DNA of 51,356 bases. Source: Synechocystis salina LEGE 00031 (GTDB taxonomy: Bacteria > Cyanobacteriota > Cyanobacteriia > Cyanobacteriales > Microcystaceae). Position 1 is the first letter of the stretch, and each line of letters begins with the position of its first letter. The stretch lies in the NCBI RefSeq assembly GCF_015207985.1, contig NZ_JADEVV010000030.1, positions 1 to 51,356 on the forward strand, given 5' to 3'. Below the pieces are notes generated by a model. The model saw only the letters and a program-made list of their open reading frames with translations. It searched no databases and was not told the DNA's origin. The position numbers and the translations under genes are program-made. Below, piece after piece: positions 1 through 7,379 of the stretch.

Positions 1-231
1 GTTTTGGGGTCTGGCTTTGGGCTGACCGAGGGAACCCAGGGCATTGATCAACACGCTGGCTAAAACTCCCAGGGTCAGGAATAGCACTACCCACAACCCC
101 AGGGGCAAGGTAAAGCTAGCTAGGGCAGACTCAGCAGTGGTGCCGAAAAAATTTACTTGTATGGGTTGTCGATTTTGCAGGAAAAAAATTAATCCTGTTC
201 CTATCAAAAAAATGAGTAGTAAACCTTGCAT
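1..231 (-). CDS. LapA-domain (DUF1049) membrane protein, partial
   Basis: The reverse strand reads open from an ATG at 231 to the window edge, giving 77 residues; the C-terminus lies outside. The sequence begins with a hydrophobic segment (about residues 3-18), then a short polar stretch with FLQNRQPIQVNFFG, then a second hydrophobic segment (about 41-63). This pattern of helix, 'NxxxVxxxFF', helix is that of the LapA/DUF1049 family, small inner-membrane proteins linked in enterobacteria to lipopolysaccharide assembly and common but uncharacterised in cyanobacteria. The family assignment rests on the motif and topology only. The function in this organism is unknown. Confidence 0.6.
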   Translation of the reverse strand, partial: MQGLLLIFLIGTGLIFFLQNRQPIQVNFFGTTAESALASFTLPLGLWVVLFLTLGVLASVLINALGSLGQPKARPQN

Positions 232-249
232 AATCCCTTAATCAATTAA

Positions 250-600
250 CTATTTAAAAGGAATATATTCCACTGTATTTATCCATTCATCTGGCTCAGA
301 AAGTTTTGCAATTAGCTCAAGATCCCTAACAAATTGACCAATAGTTCCTCCTAGTTGATGTCCAAAAATTAGACCACCGAAGCTTTCTCCTTCAACTTGC
401 CAAGTTTCAGCCAGCACTCTAAAGCGAATATCTTGGGTAAAAAGTACATATCCAAGTTCAGTTACCCTTTTTAAAAGTAGATTGTCTGTAAGCTCACAAG
501 CATCATCTTCAAATGCAGTCAAAACCTCTACTCCTCGACGGCGTAGCTGATCGGCGATCGCCAGAGGAACATGGACATCTAAATAAATATTAACTGTCAC
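250..600 (-). CDS. DUF5615 PIN-like putative toxin
   Basis: A 116-residue protein starting at a GTG directly after the stop of the upstream DUF433 gene (stop 601-603, start 598-600), so the two are surely co-transcribed. The N-terminal LDVHVPLAIADQLRRRGVEV and the later LFTQDIRF segments carry the spaced aspartates typical of DUF5615, a PIN-like fold usually paired with DUF433 proteins. By family association it is the toxin, probably a ribonuclease, of a type II toxin-antitoxin pair. Both acidic motifs (Asp8, Asp57) are present, so it may be active. No activity can be shown from sequence. GTG is the chosen start because it abuts the previous stop; a GAGG lies about a dozen bases upstream. Confidence 0.8.
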   Translation of the reverse strand: MTVNIYLDVHVPLAIADQLRRRGVEVLTAFEDDACELTDNLLLKRVTELGYVLFTQDIRFRVLAETWQVEGESFGGLIFGHQLGGTIGQFVRDLELIAKLSEPDEWINTVEYIPFK

Positions 601-912
601 TTATAAAATACCTCTACTTCTCAGACGAGAGTAAAAAGGTGATTTTGGTTGAGAATCTGCTTCCTGGATTGACTGCCACTGTTCTTGAATCTGTTGATCA
701 ACTTCTTCTTGATGATCAAAATAATAGCCCATGGCGGAATATGCTTCCGAAGGCTTTAGATAGGGATGTTGGCGGCACATTTCATCCACAGACCAACCGT
801 GGGAAAGATAGTCCATAACAATATGGGCAACTTGAATGCGAGGCAATCTTTCCAGATGGGCTGGCTGGTCGTCTACTTTACGAATATGGGGATAATTAGT
901 AACAGTTAACAT
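601..912 (-). CDS. DUF433 putative antitoxin
   Basis: A 103-residue protein with ATG at 910-912. Residues 25-65 (RIQVAHIVMDYLSHGWSVDEMCRQHPYLKPSEAYSAMGYYFDH) match the DUF433 helix-turn-helix-like core, in which 'W..eei...yP.L....i.aAl.Yy' is the recognisable pattern. DUF433 proteins commonly precede DUF5615 toxins and are regarded as their antitoxins, often autorepressing the operon through the DNA-binding fold. Here the toxin follows without a single spacer base. The upstream gldA-like gene ends only 16 bases before this start, so read-through transcription from that gene is likely. Confidence 0.8.
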   Translation of the reverse strand: MLTVTNYPHIRKVDDQPAHLERLPRIQVAHIVMDYLSHGWSVDEMCRQHPYLKPSEAYSAMGYYFDHQEEVDQQIQEQWQSIQEADSQPKSPFYSRLRSRGIL

Positions 913-928
913 TTTTGATCATTCACAT

Positions 929-2086
929 TTAAAGACCGGAATTATCTTGAATTTGGGCAAATAATTGACGAGCACCTTGTTCCTCCACCAGCGTGGAAAC
1001 CATGGCCGCCATTAAAATTTCTGGGGTCACAGTAAAGGGTAAACGGTGAATGTCCGAATTGGGTAAACAGGTAAAGTTCGCCGTCTGTCGTAAGTCCTCC
1101 AGGGAAATTTGTCCTAGACCCAGATCCTTCAGGGTTTTGGGCAAACCAATCTGATCGTAAAAGCTTAACAATTGCCGGCGGGCAGTGGCCGCCAGTTGAT
1201 TACCGCTGACCAATTCCTCTAGGCGTAACTGCACCAAAATGCCGTAGGCGACTTTTTCCCCATGGAGAGCGTGGTGAGCCTGGGGCAATTGGGTTAAACC
1301 ATTGTGGACAGCATGGGCTGCAACGGTACGACAGTTGGCCCCACCCAAACCACCGATTACCCCCGCCATTAACAAACTGGCATCCACCACTTCCCGCCAA
1401 GTTTCACTGCCTGGATGGGCCAGGGCTTCAGCGGACTTTTGCAGGAGAATATCCCTTAAAATGCGGGCCTGTTGCACCGCGGCTACGGTGAAGGTGTCAC
1501 TGGATTGGCCACTACTGACAGAAGCTTCATACCATTTGGCGATCGCATCCCCAATGCCAGCAACTAGTAACCTCGGTTCCGCCCGTTGGATCAATTCATA
1601 ATCCACAATCAATAAATCAGGGCAACGGTCCAGGGCCACGTCATAAAGGAAAGCCCCGGTTTCGCTGTAAACATTGGCCAGGGCCGTCCAACCTGCACAG
1701 GTAGCAGCAGAAGTGGGCACCGTGGCGATCGCCAATTGGGTTTGATGGGCCAACAGCTTAGCAGTGTCCAGGGCTTTGCCTCCCCCAATGCCAAGGATAA
1801 AATCTGGTTGTTCTTGGTGAACCCGTTGCCGCAACTGTTCTAGGGAAGACTCGGCACAGTCAGGTAAATAGCTGGCAAGAGGGAGGGTCAGGCCATAACT
1901 TTTTTGCAATATTTCTAAAGACTTTGACCCCAGCTTAGCGGTGTGGTTGCCCGTCACCACCAGACCCTTGCTCCCCAATTTTTGCAAATGTGTCCCCGCC
2001 TGGGCCAAGGCACTACGAATCACCACCGTGGGGGCGATCGCCATGGAAGCCAAAGGTTGGGTAACAAGGGAGATTGATGAGGCCAT
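929..2086 (-). CDS. GldA-like iron-containing alcohol dehydrogenase
   Basis: About 385 residues from the ATG at 2084-2086; a TTG eight codons upstream (2110) is an alternative start. The protein has the nucleotide-binding FILGIGGGKALDTAK motif of the glycerol-dehydrogenase branch of group III alcohol dehydrogenases. It also has candidate metal ligands in order: Asp in GIGDAIAKW, His in AAHAVHNG and His in HALHGEKVAYG. Known members oxidise glycerol or related polyols with NAD and a divalent metal in the cytoplasm. The residues seem intact, so an active dehydrogenase is expected, but the substrate here is not known. It is divergent from chlP, with a shared 380-base intergenic region. Confidence 0.8.
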   Translation of the reverse strand: MASSISLVTQPLASMAIAPTVVIRSALAQAGTHLQKLGSKGLVVTGNHTAKLGSKSLEILQKSYGLTLPLASYLPDCAESSLEQLRQRVHQEQPDFILGIGGGKALDTAKLLAHQTQLAIATVPTSAATCAGWTALANVYSETGAFLYDVALDRCPDLLIVDYELIQRAEPRLLVAGIGDAIAKWYEASVSSGQSSDTFTVAAVQQARILRDILLQKSAEALAHPGSETWREVVDASLLMAGVIGGLGGANCRTVAAHAVHNGLTQLPQAHHALHGEKVAYGILVQLRLEELVSGNQLAATARRQLLSFYDQIGLPKTLKDLGLGQISLEDLRQTANFTCLPNSDIHRLPFTVTPEILMAAMVSTLVEEQGARQLFAQIQDNSGL

Positions 2087-2330
2087 AGTCGCAGGTTTAT
2101 TTAGTCGCAATAGTTGCCAAAATTCAATTTGAAACCAGGTTATGCCAGCCTAGCCCTGGGCTATTGATTCGGGAAAATCACTGGTATTAATCGGCTCAAA
2201 ACTATTCTAGAGAAAAAAAGAATCTTTTTGCCTCCTCCCCTGCTCCAACCGTAAAGCTCTCATGCTCACCCCGGCCAAATCAATAGTTAAAACTGGGTCA
2301 ATGCTATGGTGACCAGGTTTAGCGTGAAGT

Positions 2331-2349
2331 TTTGTAACGGCTTTGTAAA
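2331..2349. promoter_or_regulatory. TTTGTAA direct repeat upstream of chlP (HLR1-like)
   Basis: Two near-identical units, TTTGTAAC (2331-2338) and TTTGTAAA (2342-2349), lie about 120-140 bases upstream of the chlP start. Read on the other strand they are GTTACAAA-like units resembling the HLR1 element bound by the light-response regulator RpaB. The repeat period here is 11 bases, whereas the HLR1 consensus I remember has a period of 10, so the match is imperfect. The region also contains possible promoter elements such as TAGGAT near 2413. Regulation by RpaB is inference. Confidence 0.25.
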
Positions 2350-2468
2350 GCTCTATTGCAACTTTGCCATCCCAGCGGCGATCGCCTACCCCTAAGCAAA
2401 AAGACCGTGATAGGATGCGATCCGTGCTCGCTCACTTTTTTTATTAAAAGAAATTTAGGAGAAAGGCT

Positions 2469-3692
2469 TTGGTATTACGGGTAGCAGTCGTTGGAGGGGG
2501 CCCCGCTGGTTCTTCCGCCGCCGAAATTTTAGTAAAAGCCGGAATTGAAACCTACCTGTTTGAGCGTAAGCTAGACAACGCCAAACCCTGTGGTGGGGCA
2601 ATTCCCCTCTGTATGGTGGATGAGTTTGATCTGCCCCCGGAAATTATTGACCGCCGGGTGCGCAAGATGAAAATGATCTCTCCCTCCAACATCGAGGTCA
2701 ACATTGGCCAAACCCTCAAGGACGATGAATATATCGGCATGTGCCGCCGGGAAGTATTGGACGGGTTTCTGCGGGAACGAGCGGAAAAACTAGGTACTAA
2801 GGTAATTAACGGCACCGTTTACAAACTTGACATTCCCAGCAAAGAAAGCGATCCCTACACCCTCCACTATGCTGACCACAGCGTGGGTGGCACCACTGGG
2901 GAAATGAAAACCCTAAAAGTGGATGTGGTGATTGGAGCTGACGGCGCTAACTCCCGCATTGCCAAGGCGATCGATGCCGGCGACTATAACTACGCCATTG
3001 CCTTTCAGGAACGGATTCGTCTGCCGGAAGACAAAATGGCCTACTACGACGAATTAGCGGAAATGTATGTAGGGGATGACGTTTCCCCGGACTTCTACGC
3101 CTGGGTATTCCCCAAATATGACCACGTGGCAGTGGGTACCGGCACCATGAAGGTGAACAAAGCCCGCATTAAAGATTTACAAGCGGGTATTCGCACCCGG
3201 GCCGCCAAAAAGCTCGAAGGCGGAGAAATCATTAAAGTAGAAGCCCATCCCATTCCTGAACATCCCCGGCCCCGCCGGGTAGTCGGTCGGGTCGCCCTAG
3301 TAGGAGATGCCGCTGGCACCGTGACCAAATCCTCTGGGGAGGGCATTTACTTTGCGGCCAAATCTGCCCGTATGTGCGCCGAAACTATCGTTGCCACCAG
3401 CAATAATGGTCAACGGATTCCCACCGAAGCCGATCTCAAAACCTACATCAAGGAATGGGATAAGCGTTACGGCATAACGTATTTGGTTTTAGATATTCTG
3501 CAACGGGTCTTCTACCGCACCGATGCCACCAGGGAAGCTTTTGTGGAAATGTGTTCCGACATTGATGTGCAAAAGCTAACCTTTGATAGCTACCTGTACA
3601 AAACCGTGGTGCCTGCCAATCCTTTAGTGCAAATGAAAATCACTGCTAAAACCATCGGTAGCTTGCTCCGGGGTAACGCTTTAGCACCTTAG
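2469..3692 (+). CDS. chlP: Geranylgeranyl reductase ChlP
   Basis: A 407-residue flavoprotein that reduces the geranylgeranyl group to phytyl for chlorophyll a and tocopherol synthesis, using NADPH, at the thylakoid membrane. The N-terminus has the Rossmann motif VVGGGPAGSSAAE (residues 7-19). PCGGAIP follows near residue 40, a DG.NS-type motif (GADGANSRIAK) near 160, and GDAAGTVTKSSGEGIYFA around 280 completes the FAD fold. The length equals the family norm. Translation starts at TTG (2469-2471), supported by an AGGAGA ribosome-binding site about six bases upstream; no ATG lies before the Rossmann fold. It is monocistronic, with a strong terminator just downstream. Identification is firm. Confidence 0.97.
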   Translation: MVLRVAVVGGGPAGSSAAEILVKAGIETYLFERKLDNAKPCGGAIPLCMVDEFDLPPEIIDRRVRKMKMISPSNIEVNIGQTLKDDEYIGMCRREVLDGFLRERAEKLGTKVINGTVYKLDIPSKESDPYTLHYADHSVGGTTGEMKTLKVDVVIGADGANSRIAKAIDAGDYNYAIAFQERIRLPEDKMAYYDELAEMYVGDDVSPDFYAWVFPKYDHVAVGTGTMKVNKARIKDLQAGIRTRAAKKLEGGEIIKVEAHPIPEHPRPRRVVGRVALVGDAAGTVTKSSGEGIYFAAKSARMCAETIVATSNNGQRIPTEADLKTYIKEWDKRYGITYLVLDILQRVFYRTDATREAFVEMCSDIDVQKLTFDSYLYKTVVPANPLVQMKITAKTIGSLLRGNALAP

Positions 3693-3732
3693 CACCTTAA
3701 AATAACCAATTTGTTAATTTTCAGTAAGATGG

Positions 3733-3759
3733 AAGAGTGGGTTTCGGCTCACTCTTTTT
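3733..3759 (+). terminator. Rho-independent terminator after chlP
   Basis: A nine-base-pair stem (3733/3734-3741 with 3748-3756, one G-T pair) encloses a TTTCGG loop and runs into a T tract (3755-3759). It lies 41 bases after the chlP stop, and isolates chlP from the downstream TA pair. Confidence 0.85.
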
Positions 3760-3795
3760 AATAAAATTCTAATCTTCTCATCCATCCTATTTATT

Positions 3796-4050
3796 ATGTC
3801 AGACTTATCTAGCGAAAAATTAATCGAAATTTGGGATGAACTACCTGAACCATTAAAACAAAAAACCTTAGAGTATATAGAACGTCTCGTCGATACTTCT
3901 AAAAAAATACAGGGAGAAACTTCAGAAGAAAAAATTAAAAGAAGACTTAAAGGCTTTGGTAGTTGGAAGGGAAAAATTCATATTGCTGATGATTTTGATG
4001 AGCCTTTGGATGATTTTAAGGAATACATGTCAAGTGAAACTTCTATTTGA
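3796..4050 (+). CDS. DUF2281-type putative antitoxin
   Basis: An 84-residue acidic protein starting MSDLSSEKLIEIWDELPEPLKQKTLEYIERL. The opening 'l...l..LP..lq.evLdFie.L' helix pair is the DUF2281 signature, found in antitoxins of VapC-like PIN toxins. The C-terminus ends DDFDEPLDDFKEYM, the acidic tail seen in the family and probably the part that masks the toxin. Its 3' end overlaps the toxin start by 17 bases (4034-4050), which suggests translational coupling. The base composition is lower in GC than the adjacent core genes, in line with a mobile gene pair. Confidence 0.8.
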   Translation: MSDLSSEKLIEIWDELPEPLKQKTLEYIERLVDTSKKIQGETSEEKIKRRLKGFGSWKGKIHIADDFDEPLDDFKEYMSSETSI

Positions 4051-4420
4051 TACTCATATTATTCTCTGGTATCTGGAAGGAAACACAAATTTGAACCGTA
4101 ATCTAATCCCAGTAATTAAAAATCCCCAAAATAAACTTCATGCTAGCATGGCAAGTCTGTGGGAAGTTTCTATCAAAGTGGGACTAGGAAAACTTTTATT
4201 AGATAGGCCTTTTTGTGAGCTTAAGGAAAATTTGAGGGAAAACGATTTTAAAATTATTGACATTACTTTTTCGGATACTTTATGTAATGAAAGCTTACCC
4301 CTACATCATCGAGATCCATTTGATCGAATTTTGATTTCCCAAGCGATTAACCGTTCTATGACCCTAGTAAGCCAAGATTCTAAATTTAAGCAGTATCCTG
4401 TCAAAATACTAGAGTTATAA
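4034..4420 (+). CDS. PIN-domain (VapC-like) ribonuclease toxin
   Basis: About 128 residues starting at GTG 4034-4036, chosen because it gives the classical VapC N-terminus MKLLFDTHIILWYLEG; the reading frame runs further upstream but only through antisense-like sequence inside the antitoxin gene. PIN-domain acidic residues are visible: Asp6 in FDTH, Glu in MASLWEVSIKVGLGKL, Asp in HHRDPFDRILISQA, and a final VSQDSKF. This is the family of Mg-dependent RNases acting on tRNA or rRNA. All core acidic positions seem present, so the toxin appears intact. It forms a TA operon with the preceding DUF2281 gene. Confidence 0.85.
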   Translation: MKLLFDTHIILWYLEGNTNLNRNLIPVIKNPQNKLHASMASLWEVSIKVGLGKLLLDRPFCELKENLRENDFKIIDITFSDTLCNESLPLHHRDPFDRILISQAINRSMTLVSQDSKFKQYPVKILEL

Positions 4421-4448
4421 AGAAGATAGAATTTTTACTTTTTGTTGT

Positions 4449-4523
4449 ATGATTTCTGAGGATAAATTAGAAAGATATAATTCATCATCAGATTATACAT
4501 ACTTAAAAGAACTTGAGGAGTAA
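4449..4523 (+). other. Very short reading frame of unknown status
   Basis: An ATG-started frame of 24 codons (MISEDKLERY...LKELEE) fills part of the AT-rich 176-base space between the PIN toxin and the glycosyltransferase. It is acidic with a coiled appearance. I see no recognisable ribosome-binding site and no family. It may be the relic of another small gene carried with the TA pair, or chance. Confidence 0.15.
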
Positions 4524-4596
4524 TGGATGCTGGACTAAGATTCGGCTCTGCCCTTTTGTTTTGGCCAGAGTTGTTGGTCTTCTCAACAGTTTCCGT

Positions 4597-5655
4597 TTAC
4601 GGGTTGAGTATTTCCTCAAACCATTGCTCCAGACGATCGCCATAGGCAGTGAGGGAATAACGGGACTCAGCTACTTGGCGACAGTGATGACGATCGATGG
4701 TGGCTATTTTTTCCACGGCGGTGGCTAACGCCGGCACATCGTCGGGAGTAACCAAAAATCCAGTTGTCCCCGTTTCGACAATTTCCTGGGGACCACCCCG
4801 GTCATAGGCAATCACCGGCACCCCACAGGCAAAAGCTTCCAAGGCTACCCGCCCCAATGCTTCCACCCATTTATGGGTCATTAGTAAAGCTTGGCATTGT
4901 CCCAAAGCCTGCTGAAATTCCTCCGTGGGTAAAAATCCGCCATACTCCACCTGGGCCCGGGGATAGTCCCTTTGCAGAGATTGCCAATATTTTTCATCTT
5001 GGAGATAACCAAATACCTGGAGGGGTAACTGGGTGATTTCCGCCACAGCAAAAGCGTCCTCTAAGCCCTTTTCGGGGGAAATGCGACCGGCCCAAGCTAA
5101 AGTTTTGCCTGACTGGGGAACGAATTGGTATTGGGCCAAATCAATGCCGCTGCTCAAAATGCGGAAGGAATCTGCCACGGAGTAGGTTTGGGCCTGGGCT
5201 TGGGTGTGGGCCCCCAGCGTGCCAGGACAGAGCTTAGCCACCCGGTTGATCGCCTGGTCCATGACCGCATTCCAGGAGCTAATACAAACATAGTGCAACA
5301 CTGGCCGCTGCAAAAAAGGAGAGAGGTAAAAAGGTAACCATTCGTAGCCAAAATCGACTATTAGGTCATAATTTTGCTCCACTTCCCTGACGTAGTCCCA
5401 CATGTGGGCCACCGTCGCATCCTCTGGCATCAGCACCGGGTCATGGTACGTGGGTTGGGGAATTAACGGTTGCAACGCCCCAGCAATTTCTTGCACCGGT
5501 AAACCGGCGATCGCCGAGCCAGTGGGAGCGACAATTTTGACCTTGTGGCCCCGACTGACCATGGTGCGGGTGATGTTTTTTAAATTCAGAGCCACCCCCC
5601 CCAATCGTCCAGAATTGAGGGAACTGACAGGACTAGAAACAAATAGTAGGCGCAT
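4597..5655 (-). CDS. pgtA: GT4 glycosyltransferase, pteridine glycosyltransferase-like
   Basis: A 352-residue GT-B glycosyltransferase. The N-terminus MRLLFVSSPVSSLNSGRLGGVALNLKNI holds the glycine-rich acceptor loop of GT4 enzymes. The C-terminal half has LAWAGRISPEKGLEDA (about 195-210), the donor-binding EALGRVALEAFACGVPVIAYDRGGPQEIV (about 285-315) with the EX7E pattern, and GFLVTPDD. It closely resembles what I remember as slr1166 of Synechocystis 6803 and the UDP-glucose:tetrahydrobiopterin glucosyltransferase of Synechococcus. In Synechocystis the product makes cyanopterin, a glycosylated tetrahydromonapterin linked to phototaxis and light responses. The GT4 fold is certain; the pteridine acceptor is inferred from memory of the homologue. 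It is followed on the other side by sat, 40 bases away, on the same strand. Confidence 0.75.
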   Translation of the reverse strand: MRLLFVSSPVSSLNSGRLGGVALNLKNITRTMVSRGHKVKIVAPTGSAIAGLPVQEIAGALQPLIPQPTYHDPVLMPEDATVAHMWDYVREVEQNYDLIVDFGYEWLPFYLSPFLQRPVLHYVCISSWNAVMDQAINRVAKLCPGTLGAHTQAQAQTYSVADSFRILSSGIDLAQYQFVPQSGKTLAWAGRISPEKGLEDAFAVAEITQLPLQVFGYLQDEKYWQSLQRDYPRAQVEYGGFLPTEEFQQALGQCQALLMTHKWVEALGRVALEAFACGVPVIAYDRGGPQEIVETGTTGFLVTPDDVPALATAVEKIATIDRHHCRQVAESRYSLTAYGDRLEQWFEEILNP

Positions 5656-5695
5656 ATCAATGCCCGAGGATAAAGGGTGAGTTACCCTACTCCTT

Positions 5696-6868
5696 CTAGC
5701 TTTCCCCCTGCATGGCCCGAATTAATTCCTGGGCTACCTCAGGACGGGAGAATTCCGGCGGCGGCAATTGTCCATCCCTTAACAGGGCCCGAACTTTAGT
5801 ACCAGAAAGGTGAATACGGTCTTCCGGGCCGCTGGGACTGGTTTTAGTGGTAGCCATTTGCAGGGTCTTTTTGCAGTAAAAAGCGTGCTCAAACTTCATC
5901 GGCACAATGCCCAACGCTTCCGGGGCAAATTCGTCGAAAATTTCCTGGGCATCATAGGTGCCGTAGTAGTCCCCCACCCCAGCGTGGTCCCGACCGACAA
6001 TGAAATGGGTACAACCATAGTTTTTGCGAATGAGAGCATGGAAAATGGCTTCCCGGGGCCCAGCGTAGCGCATGGCGGAGGGGTTAATGCCCAGAATCAC
6101 CCGATCCTTGGGGAAATAATTATCCAACATGATTTCGTAGCAACGCATCCGCACATCGGCGGGGATGTCATCACTCTTAGTTGCCCCCACCAAGGGATGG
6201 AGAAAGAGGCCGTCTACTACTTCCAAAGCACATTTTTGGATGTATTCATGGGCCCGGTGGATGGGATTACGGGTTTGGAAGCCAACAATGGTTTTCCAGC
6301 CCCGTTCAGCAAATAATTGGCGGGAGGCGGCGGGGTCAATTTGATATTTGGGAAACAGGGGATGGGGCTCCCGTTCCAGTAACCAAATGGGACCAGCGAG
6401 GTTAATGGGGCCTTGGTCATAGACCACCTTTACCCCAGGATGGGCCTGGTCATCGGTGCGGTAAACATTTTTAGCTTCGTGGGCTTTGTTGTAGTGATAT
6501 TTTTGGGTTAGTTCTAACACACCAATGAATTTGCCGGCGCTGTTATCTAATCGGACCCAACTGCCCACTTCTAAGGGGGCGGCCACTTCCTCCGTCACGG
6601 ATAATGTCACCGGCACCGACCAGGGCAAACCGTTGGCGAGCTTCATTTCCTCCACCACTAGTTCGTAGTCGTCCTGCTCCATGAAACCCTTCAGGGGACT
6701 AAACCCTCCAATGGCAATCATCACCAAGTCCGATGTGGCCCGTTCATCCAGTTGCACCCTGGGTAATTTATCGGCGATCGCCAAAAATTCCTGGCGTTCT
6801 GCTTCCGGGGCGAGGCGATTGATCAGTTGGCCGCCGTGGGGGGCAATGGCTGCGAGGGAAGTGGTCAT
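5696..6868 (-). CDS. sat: ATP sulfurylase (sulfate adenylyltransferase)
   Basis: About 390 residues from the ATG at 6866-6868 (an in-frame upstream ATG at 6904 would add 12). The enzyme makes adenosine 5'-phosphosulfate from ATP and sulfate, the first step of sulfate assimilation in the cytoplasm. The sequence shows [16 protein letters not shown], holding the QxRNPxHxAHE nucleotide-binding motif, then [44 protein letters not shown] with the GRDHAG motif, and a C-terminal [29 protein letters not shown] typical of bacterial single-domain Sat. No APS kinase domain is fused. All catalytic motifs are intact. The downstream glycosyltransferase lies 40 bases away and may be co-transcribed. Confidence 0.96.
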   Translation of the reverse strand: MTTSLAAIAPHGGQLINRLAPEAERQEFLAIADKLPRVQLDERATSDLVMIAIGGFSPLKGFMEQDDYELVVEEMKLANGLPWSVPVTLSVTEEVAAPLEVGSWVRLDNSAGKFIGVLELTQKYHYNKAHEAKNVYRTDDQAHPGVKVVYDQGPINLAGPIWLLEREPHPLFPKYQIDPAASRQLFAERGWKTIVGFQTRNPIHRAHEYIQKCALEVVDGLFLHPLVGATKSDDIPADVRMRCYEIMLDNYFPKDRVILGINPSAMRYAGPREAIFHALIRKNYGCTHFIVGRDHAGVGDYYGTYDAQEIFDEFAPEALGIVPMKFEHAFYCKKTLQMATTKTSPSGPEDRIHLSGTKVRALLRDGQLPPPEFSRPEVAQELIRAMQGES

Positions 6869-7010
6869 GGTTAATTGGTAAGAGATAGGGGAGGTGATTG
6901 GCAAAAATGTGATTGTTTAAACCCCAGACTAGATTGCCATGGAGGGGCGACAAAACTCAACTAGCGGCACTATCTTGTTAGGCCGCCGGGATGGAATCTG
7001 TGTAATCAGT

Positions 7011-7094
7011 CAGGCAGGTATTAACGACGGGTACCTAAACCCATTCAAAGTTGTGCAGTTTACCCTCAGTGTTGGTGAGTATTTTCTTGAGCCG
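7011..7094 (+). pseudogene. Short remnant resembling HsdR (type I restriction) helicase
   Basis: In the 475-base space between sat and nrdA, the plus strand encodes about 28 residues, QAGINDGYLNPFKVVQFTLS followed by VGEYFLEPDE. This resembles the 'Y(S)l.qGI.DGfLaPYkV.ri.ldvd..Gw.P' segment of EcoEI-type HsdR/helicase subunits, downstream of helicase motif II. The flanking codons do not continue the match on either side, so only a scrap remains. The surrounding frame (6939-7202) is open but otherwise unlike a protein I know. The assignment is by eye, on one short segment. Confidence 0.4.
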
Positions 7095-7379
7095 GACGAA
7101 CTTTTCTCCACAAATTCTGGACTAATGGAGGTTAATATCGCAGTCACATCTGACGCATTCTGGACCAGAATGGGAGCCTCCAGCCCTATTGGGGGAAACT
7201 AGTCTTTCTCGCCCGATATTTAAGGGGACATTTAAAAAGTAAGACTATAAAGAGAAAATCTGCCAAAATTCCCCTTTTAAATGAGTTTTGTTACTAATCC
7301 TGCCCTTGTAAGGAATTTAAAGATTGTCAAGGAAGATTTAGTCTCATTTTTAGAGTTGGCAAACAAGCTTTTAGATCAC

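Noticed and set aside
3956-4033. Upstream extension of the PIN toxin frame
   Set aside because: The added N-terminus is antitoxin sequence read in another frame; the GTG at 4034 gives the family N-terminus.
5810-6316. 168-codon plus-strand frame
   Set aside because: Lies opposite sat, whose motifs are intact; it is a shadow frame.
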